A stretch of DNA of 64,000 bases from Pseudomonas guariconensis (GCF_024127895.1 NZ_JAMYBK010000002.1:124001-188000), one strand, 5' to 3'; positions 47,750-59,307 are shown, counted from the stretch's first letter. Notes: generated by a model not told the origin, from the letters alone. Made by a program: numbers and translations.

Positions 47750-48493
47750 ATGAATGTCCTGATCGTTGATGACGAACCCCAAGCCCGCGAACGCCTGAGC
47801 CGGCTGCTCGGCGAGCTTGAGGGCTACACCGTGCTGGAGCCCAGCGCCACCAACGGCGAGGAGGCCCTGGCCCTGATCGACAGCCACAAACCCGATGTGG
47901 TCCTGCTGGACATCGGCATGCCTGGCCTGGACGGCCTGCAGGTGGCCGCCCGGCTGTGCGAGCGCGAGGCGCCGCCGGCCGTGGTGTTCTGCACCGGCGA
48001 CGACGAATACGGCAGCCAGGCCTTCAAGGACAGCACCCTCAGCCACGTGACCAAGCCGATCCAACCCCAGGCCCTGCGCGAAGCCCTGCGCAAGGCCGAC
48101 AAGCCCAATCGCGCCCAGCTCGCGGCCCTGACCCGGCCGGCCAACGAGGGCGGCGGCCCGCGCAGCCACATCAGCGCACGAACGCGCAAGGGCATCGAGC
48201 TGATCCCCTTGCCACAGGTCATCTATTTCATCGCCGACCACAAGTACGTGACCCTGCGCCATGAGGCCGGGGAAGTGTTGCTGGACGAGCCATTGAAGGC
48301 CTTGGAGGACGAGTTCGGTGAACGTTTCGTGCGCATCCACCGCAACGCGCTGGTGGCCCGGGAGCGCATCGAGCGTCTGCAGCGCACGCCGCTTGGGCAT
48401 TTCCAGCTGTTCCTCAAAGGCCTGGATGGCGATGCCCTGACCGTCAGCCGGCGTCATGTGGCGGGTGTGCGCAAGATGATGCAGACGCTCTGA
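47750..48493 (+). CDS. algR: LytTR-family response regulator AlgR
   Basis: 247 residues. The receiver domain (1-120) has phosphoacceptor Asp54 (VVLLDIGMPG), Asp8/Asp7-type acidic pair (VDDEP) and Lys in HVTKPIQP. A LytTR DNA-binding domain follows (residues 140-245: KGIELIPLPQVIYFIADHKYVTL, FVRIHRNALV). In P. aeruginosa AlgR controls alginate, twitching and virulence. In P. putida-type species the regulon is less known. The usual partner kinase gene is not adjacent. It lies upstream of the hem operon. Confidence 0.93.
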   Translation: MNVLIVDDEPQARERLSRLLGELEGYTVLEPSATNGEEALALIDSHKPDVVLLDIGMPGLDGLQVAARLCEREAPPAVVFCTGDDEYGSQAFKDSTLSHVTKPIQPQALREALRKADKPNRAQLAALTRPANEGGGPRSHISARTRKGIELIPLPQVIYFIADHKYVTLRHEAGEVLLDEPLKALEDEFGERFVRIHRNALVARERIERLQRTPLGHFQLFLKGLDGDALTVSRRHVAGVRKMMQTL

Positions 48494-48512
48494 CACGGGC
48501 TTCACGGTATGG

Positions 48513-48529
48513 CAAGGGCCTAGCCCTTG
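48513..48529 (+). terminator. Hairpin after algR
   Basis: CAAGGGC and GCCCTTG pair across a 3-nt loop 20 bp after the algR stop; no T-run, so efficiency is uncertain. Confidence 0.4.
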
Positions 48530-48721
48530 TTCGTGGCCAGGCGATAGCCGCTCAGTCAATACTTTCAGCTGCCAGCTGGGGCTGCTTCGCGCCCCATCGT
48601 CGGCAAGGCAGCCTCGGATGATAAAACACCGCGCCTACAGGGTAGCCTGATGACCTGGATCTGCTGGCAAGGCCGGCGGAGCTGTTATGATCGGCGGTAT
48701 TTCTCTGGATCGGGGCGTTTC

Positions 48722-49663
48722 ATGTCCACTCGCGAAATCCGTATTGCCACCCGTAAAAGTGCCCTGGCCCTGTGGCAGGCCGAATATGTCAAGGCCCGCC
48801 TGGAGCAGGCCCACCCGGGCCTCGTGGTGACCCTGGTGCCCATGGTCAGCCGCGGCGACAAGTTGCTCGATGCGCCCCTGGCGAAGATCGGTGGCAAGGG
48901 GTTGTTCGTCAAGGAGCTGGAAACCGCGCTGCTGGACAACGAGGCCGATATCGCCGTGCACTCGATGAAGGACGTGCCCATGGACTTCCCCGAAGGCCTG
49001 GGCCTGTACTGCATCTGCGAGCGCGAGGACCCACGCGACGCCTTCGTTTCCAATCGCTTCGCCAGCCTCGACGCGCTGCCGGCCGGCAGTGTCGTCGGCA
49101 CCTCCAGCCTGCGTCGCCAGGCCCAGTTGCTGGCGCGCCGTCCGGACCTGGAAATCCGCTTCCTGCGTGGCAACGTCAATACCCGCCTGGCCAAGCTCGA
49201 TGCCGGCGAGTACGACGCCATCATCCTCGCTGCGGCCGGCCTGATCCGCCTCGGCTTCGAGGCACGCATCACCTCGACCATCGGTGTCGATGACAGCCTG
49301 CCGGCCGGTGGCCAGGGGGCCGTGGGCATCGAATGCCGCAGTGCCGATCATGAAATCCATGCCCTGCTGGCACCCCTGCATCATGCCGACACCGCCGACC
49401 GCGTGGTGGCCGAGCGAGCCCTGAACAAGCGCCTCAACGGCGGTTGCCAGGTGCCGATCGCCTGCTATGCCGTGCTCGAAGGCGAGCAGTTGTGGCTGCG
49501 CGGCCTGGTCGGCCAGCCCAGCGGCGGTACCTTGCTGCGCGCCGAGGCACGCGCTCCGCGCAGCGCCGCCGAGGCGTTGGGCGTGCAGGTCGCCGAAGAC
49601 CTGCTCAGCCAGGGCGCCGAGGCCATTCTCAAGGATGTCTATGGCGAGGCCGGACACCCGTGA
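48722..49663 (+). CDS. hemC: Porphobilinogen deaminase (hydroxymethylbilane synthase)
   Basis: 313 residues from ATG 48722. [32 protein letters not shown] and [14 protein letters not shown] are family signatures. The dipyrromethane-cofactor Cys is in [13 protein letters not shown]. It polymerises four porphobilinogens for heme and siroheme. It begins the hemC-hemD-hemX-hemY operon and overlaps hemD by four bases (GTGA). Confidence 0.96.
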   Translation: MSTREIRIATRKSALALWQAEYVKARLEQAHPGLVVTLVPMVSRGDKLLDAPLAKIGGKGLFVKELETALLDNEADIAVHSMKDVPMDFPEGLGLYCICEREDPRDAFVSNRFASLDALPAGSVVGTSSLRRQAQLLARRPDLEIRFLRGNVNTRLAKLDAGEYDAIILAAAGLIRLGFEARITSTIGVDDSLPAGGQGAVGIECRSADHEIHALLAPLHHADTADRVVAERALNKRLNGGCQVPIACYAVLEGEQLWLRGLVGQPSGGTLLRAEARAPRSAAEALGVQVAEDLLSQGAEAILKDVYGEAGHP

Positions 49664-50430
49664 GCCCCTGGCGCCTGCTGCTGACCCGGCCCGAGGAAGA
49701 CTGCCAGGCACTGGCGCAGAGCCTCGCTGCCGCCGGCATTGCCAGCAGTTGCCTGCCATTGCTGGCCATCGAGCCGGTGGTGCTGGACGCCCGGCAAGGC
49801 CAGCGCCTGGCCAACCTGCGCGACTACCAGGCGATCATCGTGGTCAGCAAGCCGGCCGCGCGCCTGCTGCTCGAGCAACTGGCCGGGGCGGGCCTGCCGC
49901 CGCCTCGCCGGGGCTGGTTCACGGTGGGCGCAGCCACGGCGCGGATTCTCCAGGACCAGGGCCTGCTGGTCGACTTCCCCGCTGACGGCGATGACAGTGA
50001 AGCCTTGCTCGCACTGCCGGTCCTGGGCGAGGCTATCGCCGCCGTCGCCACGCCGCGCGTGCTGGTCGTGCGGGGTGTGGGAGGTCGCGAACTGCTGGCC
50101 GAGCGTCTTGGGGAGCAAGGTGCTAGTGTCGATTATCTGGAACTGTATCGCCGCCAGTTGCCGGATTACCCGGAGGGGACCCTGGTGCGTCGAATCGAGG
50201 CGGAACGCCTCAACGGCCTGGTGGTCAGCAGTGGGCAAGGTCTTGAACACCTGCTGCGCCTGGCGGGTGCCGACTGGCCGCGCCTGGCGCGTGTGCCGTT
50301 GTTCGTGCCGAGCCCCCGGGTCGCCGAACAGGCCCGGGCGGCGGGCGCCCAACAGATCGTGGATTGCCGTGGCGCCAGTGCCGCGGCCTTGCTGGCAGCC
50401 GTGCAGCGTAGCGCTGCACCTGCCTCCTAA
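49660..50430 (+). CDS. hemD: Uroporphyrinogen-III synthase
   Basis: 256 residues from GTG 49660, which overlaps the hemC stop. The first residues [20 protein letters not shown] and the internal [25 protein letters not shown] and YRRQLPDYP are typical of HemD, a poorly conserved family. It cyclises hydroxymethylbilane with D-ring inversion. The tight overlap with hemC supports the call. Confidence 0.93.
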   Translation: MSPWRLLLTRPEEDCQALAQSLAAAGIASSCLPLLAIEPVVLDARQGQRLANLRDYQAIIVVSKPAARLLLEQLAGAGLPPPRRGWFTVGAATARILQDQGLLVDFPADGDDSEALLALPVLGEAIAAVATPRVLVVRGVGGRELLAERLGEQGASVDYLELYRRQLPDYPEGTLVRRIEAERLNGLVVSSGQGLEHLLRLAGADWPRLARVPLFVPSPRVAEQARAAGAQQIVDCRGASAAALLAAVQRSAAPAS

Positions 50431-50475
50431 GGCGCTAAGCTCAATGCGACGCGCCCCCATGCAAAGGATGGATAC

Positions 50476-51576
50476 GTGAGCGAAACTGTCTTGTCCAACA
50501 ACGAACAGCCATCGGCGCCCGAGACGCCGGAAACCCCCGCCGCCAAACCTGCCAAGCGCTCTGGCAATGGCTTGGCATTGCTGGCCCTGCTGCTGGGCGC
50601 GGCCGGGATCGCGGTCGGGGGCTGGGGAGCCTGGCAGGTCCGCCAGCTGCAAGGCAGCGAGCAGGGCCAGGGCCAGCACCTGCAGGCCCTGAGTGAACGC
50701 ACCAGCGCGCTGCAGCAGCGAGAGCAGCAGATCAGCGCGCAACTGGCCAGCCTGCCGGCGGCCAGCGAGCTGGAAGACCGACGCCGCCTGGTGGCGCAGT
50801 TGCAGGGCGACCAGCAGCGCCTGAGCCAGCGCCTGGAAACCGTGCTCGGCGAGAGCCGCAAGGAATGGCGACTGGCCGAAGCCGAGCACCTGCTGCGTCT
50901 GGCCACCCTGCGCCTGTCGGCCCTGCAGGACATCGCCAGCGCCAAGGCCCTGGTCGAAGGCGCCGACGAGATCCTGCGCGAGCAGAGCGACCCGGGCGCC
51001 TTCGCCGCCCGCGAGCAACTGGCCCGCAGCCTGGCGATGCTCGACAGCACCCAGCAGCCTGACCGTACCGGCCTGTTCCTCAAGCTCGCGGCCCAGCGCG
51101 AGCTGGTGCAGCAGCTCAGCGCCCAGTCCCCCGAGTTCGACAGCAATGCCGACGCCCTCGGTGCCCTGACCGCCGACGGCGATGGAGCCAGCCGCTGGTC
51201 CCAGTGGTGGGCAGAAATCTCCAAGTACTTCCAGATCGAGTTCAACGCCGACGAGAACGTGCGTCCGTTGCTGGCCGGGCAATCGCTCAACCAGTTGCGC
51301 CTGGCCCTGAGCCTGACCATCGAGCAGGCGCAGTGGGCGGCGCTCAACGGCGAGGCCAAGGTCTACACCCAGGCCCTGGACGATGCGCGCAGCGTGCTGC
51401 TGGCCAACTTCAACGCCGACAACCCGCAGAGCAAGGCCATGCTCGACAGCCTCAACGCGCTGGCCGAGCAGCCGGTCTCGGTGGTCACGCCCGACCTGAG
51501 CGAGAGCCTGGCTGCGGTGCAGGCCTACATCCAGCGTCGCCACCTGCCGGCCGAAGCCGAAGGGGGCAAGCCATGA
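50476..51576 (+). CDS. hemX: HemX-type membrane protein
   Basis: 366 residues from GTG 50476 with AAGGA upstream. A Pro/Ala-rich cytoplasmic N-terminus is followed by one transmembrane helix (residues 32-52: LALLALLLGAAGIAVGGWGAW) and a long periplasmic coiled coil (residues 60-130), then an alpha-helical domain. Once called uroporphyrinogen-III C-methyltransferase, but no methyltransferase motif is present. Its role in heme synthesis is unsettled. Its stop overlaps the hemY start (ATGA). Confidence 0.9.
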   Translation: MSETVLSNNEQPSAPETPETPAAKPAKRSGNGLALLALLLGAAGIAVGGWGAWQVRQLQGSEQGQGQHLQALSERTSALQQREQQISAQLASLPAASELEDRRRLVAQLQGDQQRLSQRLETVLGESRKEWRLAEAEHLLRLATLRLSALQDIASAKALVEGADEILREQSDPGAFAAREQLARSLAMLDSTQQPDRTGLFLKLAAQRELVQQLSAQSPEFDSNADALGALTADGDGASRWSQWWAEISKYFQIEFNADENVRPLLAGQSLNQLRLALSLTIEQAQWAALNGEAKVYTQALDDARSVLLANFNADNPQSKAMLDSLNALAEQPVSVVTPDLSESLAAVQAYIQRRHLPAEAEGGKP

Positions 51577-52811
51577 AGCGTGTCTACCTGCTGGCGGTGC
51601 TGGCGATCGTGGTGGCCGCGGCGCTGGGGATCGCCGTTGCCAAGCACAGTGGCTACGTGCTGATCGCCTATGGCGGGTTCCGTTACCAGTCGGGGCTGTG
51701 GGCGGCATTGGCGGCGCTGGTGGCCATCGTCGGGGCGCTCTGGCTGTTGCGCTACCTGGTCGGCCTGGTGTTGACCTCGAGCGGTGTGGTCAACCCCTGG
51801 TCGCGGCGCAACCGTAGCCGGCGTACTCGCATCGCCATCGAGCAAGGCCAATTGGACCTGGCCGAGGGCCGCTGGGCAAGTGCCCAGCGCCACTTGCACC
51901 GGGCTGCCGAAGCCGAGCGCCAACCACTGCTCTATTACCTTGGCGCCGCACGTGCGGCCAACGAGCTGGGCCGTACCGAGGACAGCGACAACCTGCTCGA
52001 GCGCGCTCTCGAACGCCAGCCACAGGCGGAACTCGCCATCGCCCTGACCCATGCCCAGTTGCAGATGGACCGTGGCGATGCCGAGGGGGCGCTCGACACC
52101 CTGCTGGCCATGCAAGAGCGTCACCCGCACAACGCCCAGGTGCTGCGCCTGCTGCAGCGCCTGCACCTGGAGCGGGGCGATTGGCCGGCGCTGATCCGCC
52201 TGCTGCCCGATTTGCGCAAGGGCAAGGTACTGCCGGCCAAGGAGCTGGCAGAGCTGGAACAGCGCGCCTGGGGCCAGAACCTGTGCCTGGCGGCGACCCG
52301 TGGCGAGGATGCCCAGGCCGCCCGCCAGGGCCTGGAGCGTGCCTGGCAGCAACTTACCGCTGCCCAGCGTCAGGAGCCGCAGTTGGTGCTGGCCTACGCC
52401 GAGCAACTGCGCCAGGTCGGTGCCCAGGGCGAGGCCGAGCAGGTGCTGCGCACCGCGCTCAAGCGCCAGTACGAAAGCCACCTGGCTCGCTTGTACGGCC
52501 TGGTACGGGGCGATGATCCGGCGCGCCAGCTGCAGGCTGCCGAGGGCTGGCTCAAGGAGCACCCCGAGGATGCGAGCCTGCTGCTGACCCTGGGCCGCCT
52601 GAGCCTGCAGAACCGTCTGTGGGGCAAGGCGCGCGACTACCTGGAAAGCAGCCTGCGCCTGGAGCGTAACCCAGAGACCTGCGCCGAGCTGGCCCGCCTG
52701 CTCGCCGGCCTGGGCGAAACCGAGCGCAGCAACCAGCTGTTCCAGGAAGGCCTGGGCCTGTTGGACGAGCGCCTGCTGGCCCTGCCATTGCCCGAGGGGA
52801 TGCGAGCCTGA
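51573..52811 (+). CDS. hemY: HemY-type membrane TPR protein
   Basis: 412 residues from ATG 51573. Two transmembrane helices lie in residues 5-25 and 40-62. The HemY N-domain (YVLIAYGGFRYQSGLW) is followed by TPR-like helical repeats to the end. This is the enterobacterial-type HemY, unrelated to protoporphyrinogen oxidase of Bacillus with the same name. It may scaffold late heme-pathway enzymes. A strong terminator follows, closing the hem operon. Confidence 0.92.
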   Translation: MKRVYLLAVLAIVVAAALGIAVAKHSGYVLIAYGGFRYQSGLWAALAALVAIVGALWLLRYLVGLVLTSSGVVNPWSRRNRSRRTRIAIEQGQLDLAEGRWASAQRHLHRAAEAERQPLLYYLGAARAANELGRTEDSDNLLERALERQPQAELAIALTHAQLQMDRGDAEGALDTLLAMQERHPHNAQVLRLLQRLHLERGDWPALIRLLPDLRKGKVLPAKELAELEQRAWGQNLCLAATRGEDAQAARQGLERAWQQLTAAQRQEPQLVLAYAEQLRQVGAQGEAEQVLRTALKRQYESHLARLYGLVRGDDPARQLQAAEGWLKEHPEDASLLLTLGRLSLQNRLWGKARDYLESSLRLERNPETCAELARLLAGLGETERSNQLFQEGLGLLDERLLALPLPEGMRA

Positions 52812-52816
52812 GTACC

Positions 52817-52853
52817 CCCAAGCGCCCGCGCCAGTGCGCGGGCGCTTGGGTTT
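52817..52853 (+). terminator. Terminator of the hem operon
   Basis: CCCAAGCGCCCGCG and CGCGGGCGCTTGGG form a perfect 14-bp stem with a 6-nt loop, followed by TTTG, six bases after the hemY stop. Confidence 0.85.
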
Positions 52854-53031
52854 GTGGATTTTCCAGCCGCAAAGGCTGGGTTTGCGCTTTCCTTCTTCGG
52901 AAATTTCCTACTGATTGTTGAAAACTTTCCTTGTCAATCAGCGACTTGTCCCCACTGTAGCGCCTTGAAACAAAGCGCGCCTTTCCTCTACCGTTCCAAG
53001 CCATATCTTCAACCCGGGACCTACATCGCTC

Positions 53032-53538
53032 ATGCTGCTGGCCCGTTTGCATACGTTCTTTCTTCCTGCCTGGCTCGCCTCGCTGGCGGTGCTGGCTGCC
53101 TCTTTCCACCTCGAAAGCGTTCTGGGCCTGGTGCCGTGCCCCTTGTGCTTCAGCCAACGCTTTCTGCTGGGGCTCTACTCGCTGGTCTGTCTGTGCGCGG
53201 TCATCCACCACCCCGGCTCGTCGGGCCGGCGCGCCTACTGCGCGCTGGCCTTGGCCTGTTCGCTGGGTGGCGCGCTGCTGGCGGCGCGGCATGTCTGGTT
53301 GCAGGGGGGGAGCATGCCGCTGGAAGCCTGCCATGTCCCGTTCCAGCAGGTCCTGGAGCAGTCCTGGGGCCAGGCCTTGAAGATGCTGTTGCTGGGCGGC
53401 CCGGACTGCGACTCGCTGACCTGGAGCTTTCTCGACCTGACCCTGCCCGAGTGGAGCCTGCTGGCGTTCCTGCTGTTGTCGGCGCTGCCGTTGTCCTGGC
53501 TGCTGAGGTTTTGTTTGCGCCGCCTGGGCAACGCTTGA
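53032..53538 (+). CDS. dsbB: Disulfide bond formation protein DsbB (DsbB2/DsbH type)
   Basis: 168 residues with four transmembrane helices. The first periplasmic loop has Cys36-x-x-Cys39 (CPLC) and the second has Cys100 and Cys126, the redox pairs of DsbB. It re-oxidises DsbA and passes electrons to quinones. Pseudomonads usually carry two copies; this one, between hemY and algQ, matches P. aeruginosa DsbB2 (DsbH). No Shine-Dalgarno is obvious before ATG. Confidence 0.92.
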   Translation: MLLARLHTFFLPAWLASLAVLAASFHLESVLGLVPCPLCFSQRFLLGLYSLVCLCAVIHHPGSSGRRAYCALALACSLGGALLAARHVWLQGGSMPLEACHVPFQQVLEQSWGQALKMLLLGGPDCDSLTWSFLDLTLPEWSLLAFLLLSALPLSWLLRFCLRRLGNA

Positions 53539-53769
53539 TCCAGGGCAAGCCCGCCACGATCGCTCGACCAGTGGTGAGCCGCAACGAGATTAAACGCTTG
53601 TACGAACTTTGTCCGATGCGTACCTTGATGGTCAGCACGCGCGGGAATAATCTCCCTGCACGCATACCGAAAACACAACTGCTCGATGCCGTCCTGCTGA
53701 TGTCACCTTTGTGCTGTGGTGTTGTGGTGCGAGGTGCAGCGGCATCTACCCAGAAGGGAAGAGATAGCC

Positions 53770-54240
53770 ATGCTCGATAGTTGTCAGAACGCTCAGGAAC
53801 GCTGGGGTGGGGTTCACAAGCTGATCGACCGCTGGCTGGAGGAGCGCCAGGAACTGGTGCACGCCTTCCGCGCCCTGCGCGACGCCAAGCCGGCCTTTGC
53901 CGACAAGGAGCAGAACGGCCGTTTCTGCGAGATCCTGGTCGATTATGTCTCGGCATGGCACTTCGAAGTCTGCGAACAACTGGTCAGCGAGGCCAAGGCC
54001 TTCGGCGACGACGGCGCGCTGGAGCTGGCCGAGCAGATCAACCCGCGGATCAACGACATCACCCAGATCGCTTTGGCCTTCAACGACCATTGCGAAAAAG
54101 GCCAGTGCAAGGACCCCGAGCGTTTCTCCAAGAAACTCGGCGAGCTGGGCAGCCTGCTGCACGAGCGCTTCGAGCTGGAGGATTGCCTGATCGAGGTGCT
54201 GCACAACGCCCACAAGGAAGAAGGGGCGGTCCAGGCCTGA
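53770..54240 (+). CDS. algQ: Anti-sigma-70 factor AlgQ/Rsd
   Basis: 156 residues from ATG 53770. [46 protein letters not shown] and [10 protein letters not shown] match Rsd/AlgQ. The protein binds region 4 of the housekeeping sigma factor and frees RNA polymerase for alternative sigma factors; in P. aeruginosa it affects alginate, siderophores and nucleoside diphosphate kinase. It stands 230 bp downstream of dsbB with its own promoter region. Convergent with the FKBP gene 9 bp away. Confidence 0.95.
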   Translation: MLDSCQNAQERWGGVHKLIDRWLEERQELVHAFRALRDAKPAFADKEQNGRFCEILVDYVSAWHFEVCEQLVSEAKAFGDDGALELAEQINPRINDITQIALAFNDHCEKGQCKDPERFSKKLGELGSLLHERFELEDCLIEVLHNAHKEEGAVQA

Positions 54241-54249
54241 CGCCTGGCC

Positions 54250-54915
54250 TCAGTCGGCCACCGCCAGCAATTCGATCTCGAATACCAGGGGGGTGTAGGG
54301 CGCGATCAGGTCGCCCGCACCTTCGGCGCCGTAGGCTTGCGCCGAGGGGATCACCAGCCGCCATTTCGCCCCTGCCTTCATGTGTGGCAACGCCACCTGC
54401 CAACCTTCGATCACCGAGCCCAGGCTGAACCACTGGGGTTGCAGGTTCTGGTCGAACACCGAGCCGTCGGGCAATTTCCCCACGTAACGTACCTGCACCT
54501 TGCCGCCCGCCTTGGGTTGGGCGCCGTTGCCAGGCACCTGTTCGCTGTAGAGAACGCCACCGGCCAGCTCATGCATGCCGGCGCGGGCGCGTTCGTTGGC
54601 CAGAAAACGCTGCTCCGCGACCTGGAGCTGCTCCGCCTGGGCTTGTTCGGCTGCGGCAGCGGCCTGCGCCTCATGCTGCTGGAGAATGGCCTGCATGCGT
54701 GGCGCGTCGAGCTTGAGCGGTTGGCCCTGGTAGGCCTGGCGCAGGCCTTGCACCAGGGCATCGAGCTGCAGGCCGGGTACTTCCTCGCGCAGCCGCTCGC
54801 CGAGGCTGGCGCCCAGGCTGTAGGCGAGGTCGTGGTCGTTGGCGGGGGCGGTGTCTGGGCCTGCGAAGGCGAAGGGGGCGGCCAGGCACAGCCCGAGAAC
54901 AAGATAGCGAGGCAC
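54250..54915 (-). CDS. FKBP-type peptidyl-prolyl isomerase, exported
   Basis: 221 residues from GTG 54915, with CAGGAG upstream. A Sec signal peptide (YLVLGLCLAAPFAFA) leads to the periplasm. An N-terminal FKBP dimerisation domain (residues 30-110: DLAYSLGASLGERL) is followed by the C-terminal FKBP domain (GGKVQVRYVGKLPDGSVFDQ, VIEGWQVALPHMKAGAKWRLVIPSAQAYG). This is the FklB/Mip layout. It accelerates proline isomerisation during folding of envelope proteins. FKBP residues for catalysis are conserved. Confidence 0.9.
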   Translation of the reverse strand: MPRYLVLGLCLAAPFAFAGPDTAPANDHDLAYSLGASLGERLREEVPGLQLDALVQGLRQAYQGQPLKLDAPRMQAILQQHEAQAAAAAEQAQAEQLQVAEQRFLANERARAGMHELAGGVLYSEQVPGNGAQPKAGGKVQVRYVGKLPDGSVFDQNLQPQWFSLGSVIEGWQVALPHMKAGAKWRLVIPSAQAYGAEGAGDLIAPYTPLVFEIELLAVAD

Positions 54916-55139
54916 GGTTGGCTCCTGCGGCAATGAGCCGGAAGTATGCCAGCCTTGTTGGCGGGAAATGTGTAAATATCAGCAATTGCTTATTGGGCAA
55001 CTACACTTGCACCGAGCTGCAAGATAACAACTTTGCCCAGGCATGCAACGCGGCGGCACCAATACTGTCAACATGCCCTAGCGGCGTTAGCAGCAGAAGC
55101 ATAGTATGAGCCGCAATCTCGTCAGCCAGGAGGTAAACC

Positions 55140-56201
55140 ATGTCGGCCAAGAAGAAGCCAGTCAGTACGCCGTTGCACCTGCTCCAGCAACTTTCGGGTA
55201 GTCTGCTCGAACATTTGGAAGATGCCTGCTCGCAAGCGCTGGCGGATGCGGAAAAACTGCTGGCCAAGTTGGAAAAACAACGTGGCAAGGCCCAGGAGAA
55301 ACTGCACAACGCACGCCTGAAGTTGCAGGATGCCGCCAAGGCCGGTAAAGCCAAGGCGCAGAACAAGGCGAAGAAAGCCACCGGCGAACTTGAAGCGTTG
55401 CTCGACTCGCTCAAAGAGCGCCAGACCCAGACCCGTACTTATATCCAGCAACTCAAGCGTGATGCCCAGGAAAGCCTGAAACTGGCCCAGGGCGTTGGCA
55501 AGGTACGCGAGGCTGCCGGCAAGGCCCTCGACCAGCGTGCCGCGGCCACCAAGGCAGCCGCCAAGCCCGTTGCCAAGGTTGCGGCCAAACCCGCCACCGC
55601 GAAACCCGCCGCCAAGCCGACCGCCACCCGCACACCGGCCAAGGCCGCTGCAGCCAAACCAGTTGCCAAGAGCACCGTTAAACCGGCTGCCAAGAGTGCC
55701 GCCAAACCGGCTGCCAGCAAGGCGCCGGCTAGGGCTGCTGCCGCGACTGCGGCCAAGGGCACCGCCGCCACCCGCGCACCTGCCAAGGCTGCTGCGACCA
55801 AACCGGCGGCCAAGGCCGCCAGCAAGCCTGCTGCCAAGGCGCCGGCCAAGGCCAGCGCTGCGAAACCAGCGGCCAAGCCTGCGGCGAAAGCGTCCAGCGC
55901 CAAGCCCGTAGCGGCCAAGCCAGCGGCGAAACCGGCTGCGGCCAGGGCCAATGCTGCGAAACCTGCTGCCAAACCCGCTGCAACCCGTTCCACAGCCGCC
56001 AAGCCGGCAGCCAAGCCCGGCGCTACCCGCTCGGCGGTTGCCAAGGCAGCGGCCAAGCCTGCCGCGAGCAAACCTGTCGAAAGCAAGCCGGCCGCACCCG
56101 CCACCAGCGCCCCGGCGCCAGTGACCAACTCGGCCGCGCCAGCCAGCGCCTCGCCGGCACCGGCCAGCAACCCGGTTCAGTCGCCGTCCACGGCGTCCTG
56201 A
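55140..56201 (+). CDS. algP: Histone H1-like regulator AlgP (AlgR3)
   Basis: 353 residues, with GGAGG before ATG. The N-terminal 125 residues form a long coiled coil (LLQQLSGSLLEHLEDACSQAL, AEKLLAKLEKQRGKAQEKL). From about residue 130 the protein is almost entirely Lys-Pro-Ala-Ala repeats, resembling eukaryotic histone H1 tails, ending in a Pro/Ala/Ser tail. In P. aeruginosa AlgP binds DNA and promotes alginate gene transcription. The repeat DNA is prone to length change. The last 25 bp overlap the convergent TIGR02444 gene. Confidence 0.93.
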   Translation: MSAKKKPVSTPLHLLQQLSGSLLEHLEDACSQALADAEKLLAKLEKQRGKAQEKLHNARLKLQDAAKAGKAKAQNKAKKATGELEALLDSLKERQTQTRTYIQQLKRDAQESLKLAQGVGKVREAAGKALDQRAAATKAAAKPVAKVAAKPATAKPAAKPTATRTPAKAAAAKPVAKSTVKPAAKSAAKPAASKAPARAAAATAAKGTAATRAPAKAAATKPAAKAASKPAAKAPAKASAAKPAAKPAAKASSAKPVAAKPAAKPAAARANAAKPAAKPAATRSTAAKPAAKPGATRSAVAKAAAKPAASKPVESKPAAPATSAPAPVTNSAAPASASPAPASNPVQSPSTAS

Positions 56202-56659
56202 AGCGCCTCGGCCGCGACGCGCAAGCGATGCAGCGCGTCGTGGCCGCGGGCCTGGTCCGGCGCCAGCCAGGCCAGCCAATCGTCCGTGGGCCCGTCTGGG
56301 CCTGCGGGCCATGCCCTTGCCTGCTCCTGCAGGCGCGCCAGCAAGGTGCGCTCCGCCTCCAGTTCCAGTCCCTTGACCTGCTCACGCAGCACCGCCAGGT
56401 GCGCATCGTCCTGGGCATCGGCACGCCATTGCTGGCGTAGGACGCGCAGCGGGGCGACCACTTGCCGCTGCCAGGGTTCGGCAAGGCTCCGGAGTGCGTG
56501 TACGCGCTCGGCATCGGGTTGGACGTTACCGGCCTGCAGCCAGGTACCGCACAGCAGCAGGCAGACATCGCCGCCCAGCGCCTGCAGCTCCAGGCAGGCG
56601 GCTTCGACGCCGGGTTGCCCATAAAGCGCCAAGGCATGGCGCCACAAATCGGTATGCAT
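56177..56659 (-). CDS. TIGR02444 family protein
   Basis: 160 residues. LWRHALALYGQPGVEAACLELQALGGDVCLLLCGTWL and the following helical segments match TIGR02444, a gammaproteobacterial family of unknown function. It is all-alpha and cytoplasmic. Its gene is divergent from the ABC-F gene and overlaps the 3' end of algP on the opposite strand by 25 bp, so the two transcripts have complementary ends. Confidence 0.85.
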   Translation of the reverse strand: MHTDLWRHALALYGQPGVEAACLELQALGGDVCLLLCGTWLQAGNVQPDAERVHALRSLAEPWQRQVVAPLRVLRQQWRADAQDDAHLAVLREQVKGLELEAERTLLARLQEQARAWPAGPDGPTDDWLAWLAPDQARGHDALHRLRVAAEALQDAVDGD

Positions 56660-56728
56660 GTTCGCCTCGCGCCGACGATCAAGTGGCCTGTGTGGTTGCA
56701 GGGGAAGCTGATAGACTCCGCGACCATC

Positions 56729-58638
<1,910 letters not shown>

Positions 58639-58639
<1 letters not shown>

Positions 58640-59226
58640 TGGAGGCGCTGCGCACGCTACTGCCGGGCCAATGGATGGAGCCGTTCTGGCTGGGGCTGCA
58701 GATCCTGCTGATCCTGGTGGCTGCATTCGTCCTGCAACGCATCGTCGCCCGCGGCCTGAGCCGCCTGGGCGATCGCTACCCGTTGCCGCCGGAGCTGCTG
58801 GTGCCGGTGCGCGGCAGCCTGCGCTGGTTGATCATGGGCAGCGCACTGTTGTTCGTGTTGGAGCGCCTGGGTGTCTCGGCCACGGTGCTGTGGACCGCCC
58901 TGTCGGGCTTCGTCGCGGTGGCGGCGGTGGCCTTCTTCGCCATCTGGAGCGTATTGTCCAACCTGCTCTGCGCGGTGTTGATCTTCACCGTGGGGCCGTT
59001 TCGCATCGGCGATGTGGTCGAGCTGGTCGACACCCTCGACAAGCCCGGTGTGAAGGGGCGGGTGATCGCCATCAACCTGCTCTATACCACCTTGCTGGAA
59101 GTGCCGGAGGCGGGTGGGGCGCTGGTGCAGGTGCCCAACAGCCAGTTCTTCCAGAAGGCCGTGCGGCGTTGGCGCGGTACCGAAGTGCCGGTGCTGGCCC
59201 AGGACACGACAGGCGAGGCCGATTGA
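58639..59226 (+). CDS. Small MscS-family mechanosensitive channel
   Basis: 195 residues with three transmembrane helices (residues 15-35, 58-78, 84-115) and a short MscS beta domain (GPFRIGDVVELVDT, VQVPNSQFFQKAV). The pore helix carries SGFVAVAAVAFFAIWSVLSN. It lacks the large C-terminal vestibule of E. coli MscS (286 residues) and ends soon after the beta domain, which is typical of a minimal YnaI/YbiO-like subgroup. It is translationally coupled to the ABC-F gene. Confidence 0.85.
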
Positions 59227-59307
59227 GCGGCAGCTGAAAAATCGCTGGTGAAAATTTCACCAACACCGTAGCTTAACGTTTTGCAACATGTTCGAACGAG
59301 GTGTGCG

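Noticed and set aside
55122..56312. 396-codon Gly/Arg-rich frame antisense to algP
   Set aside because: It arises from the reverse complement of the KPAA repeat tract. No start signal or family match.
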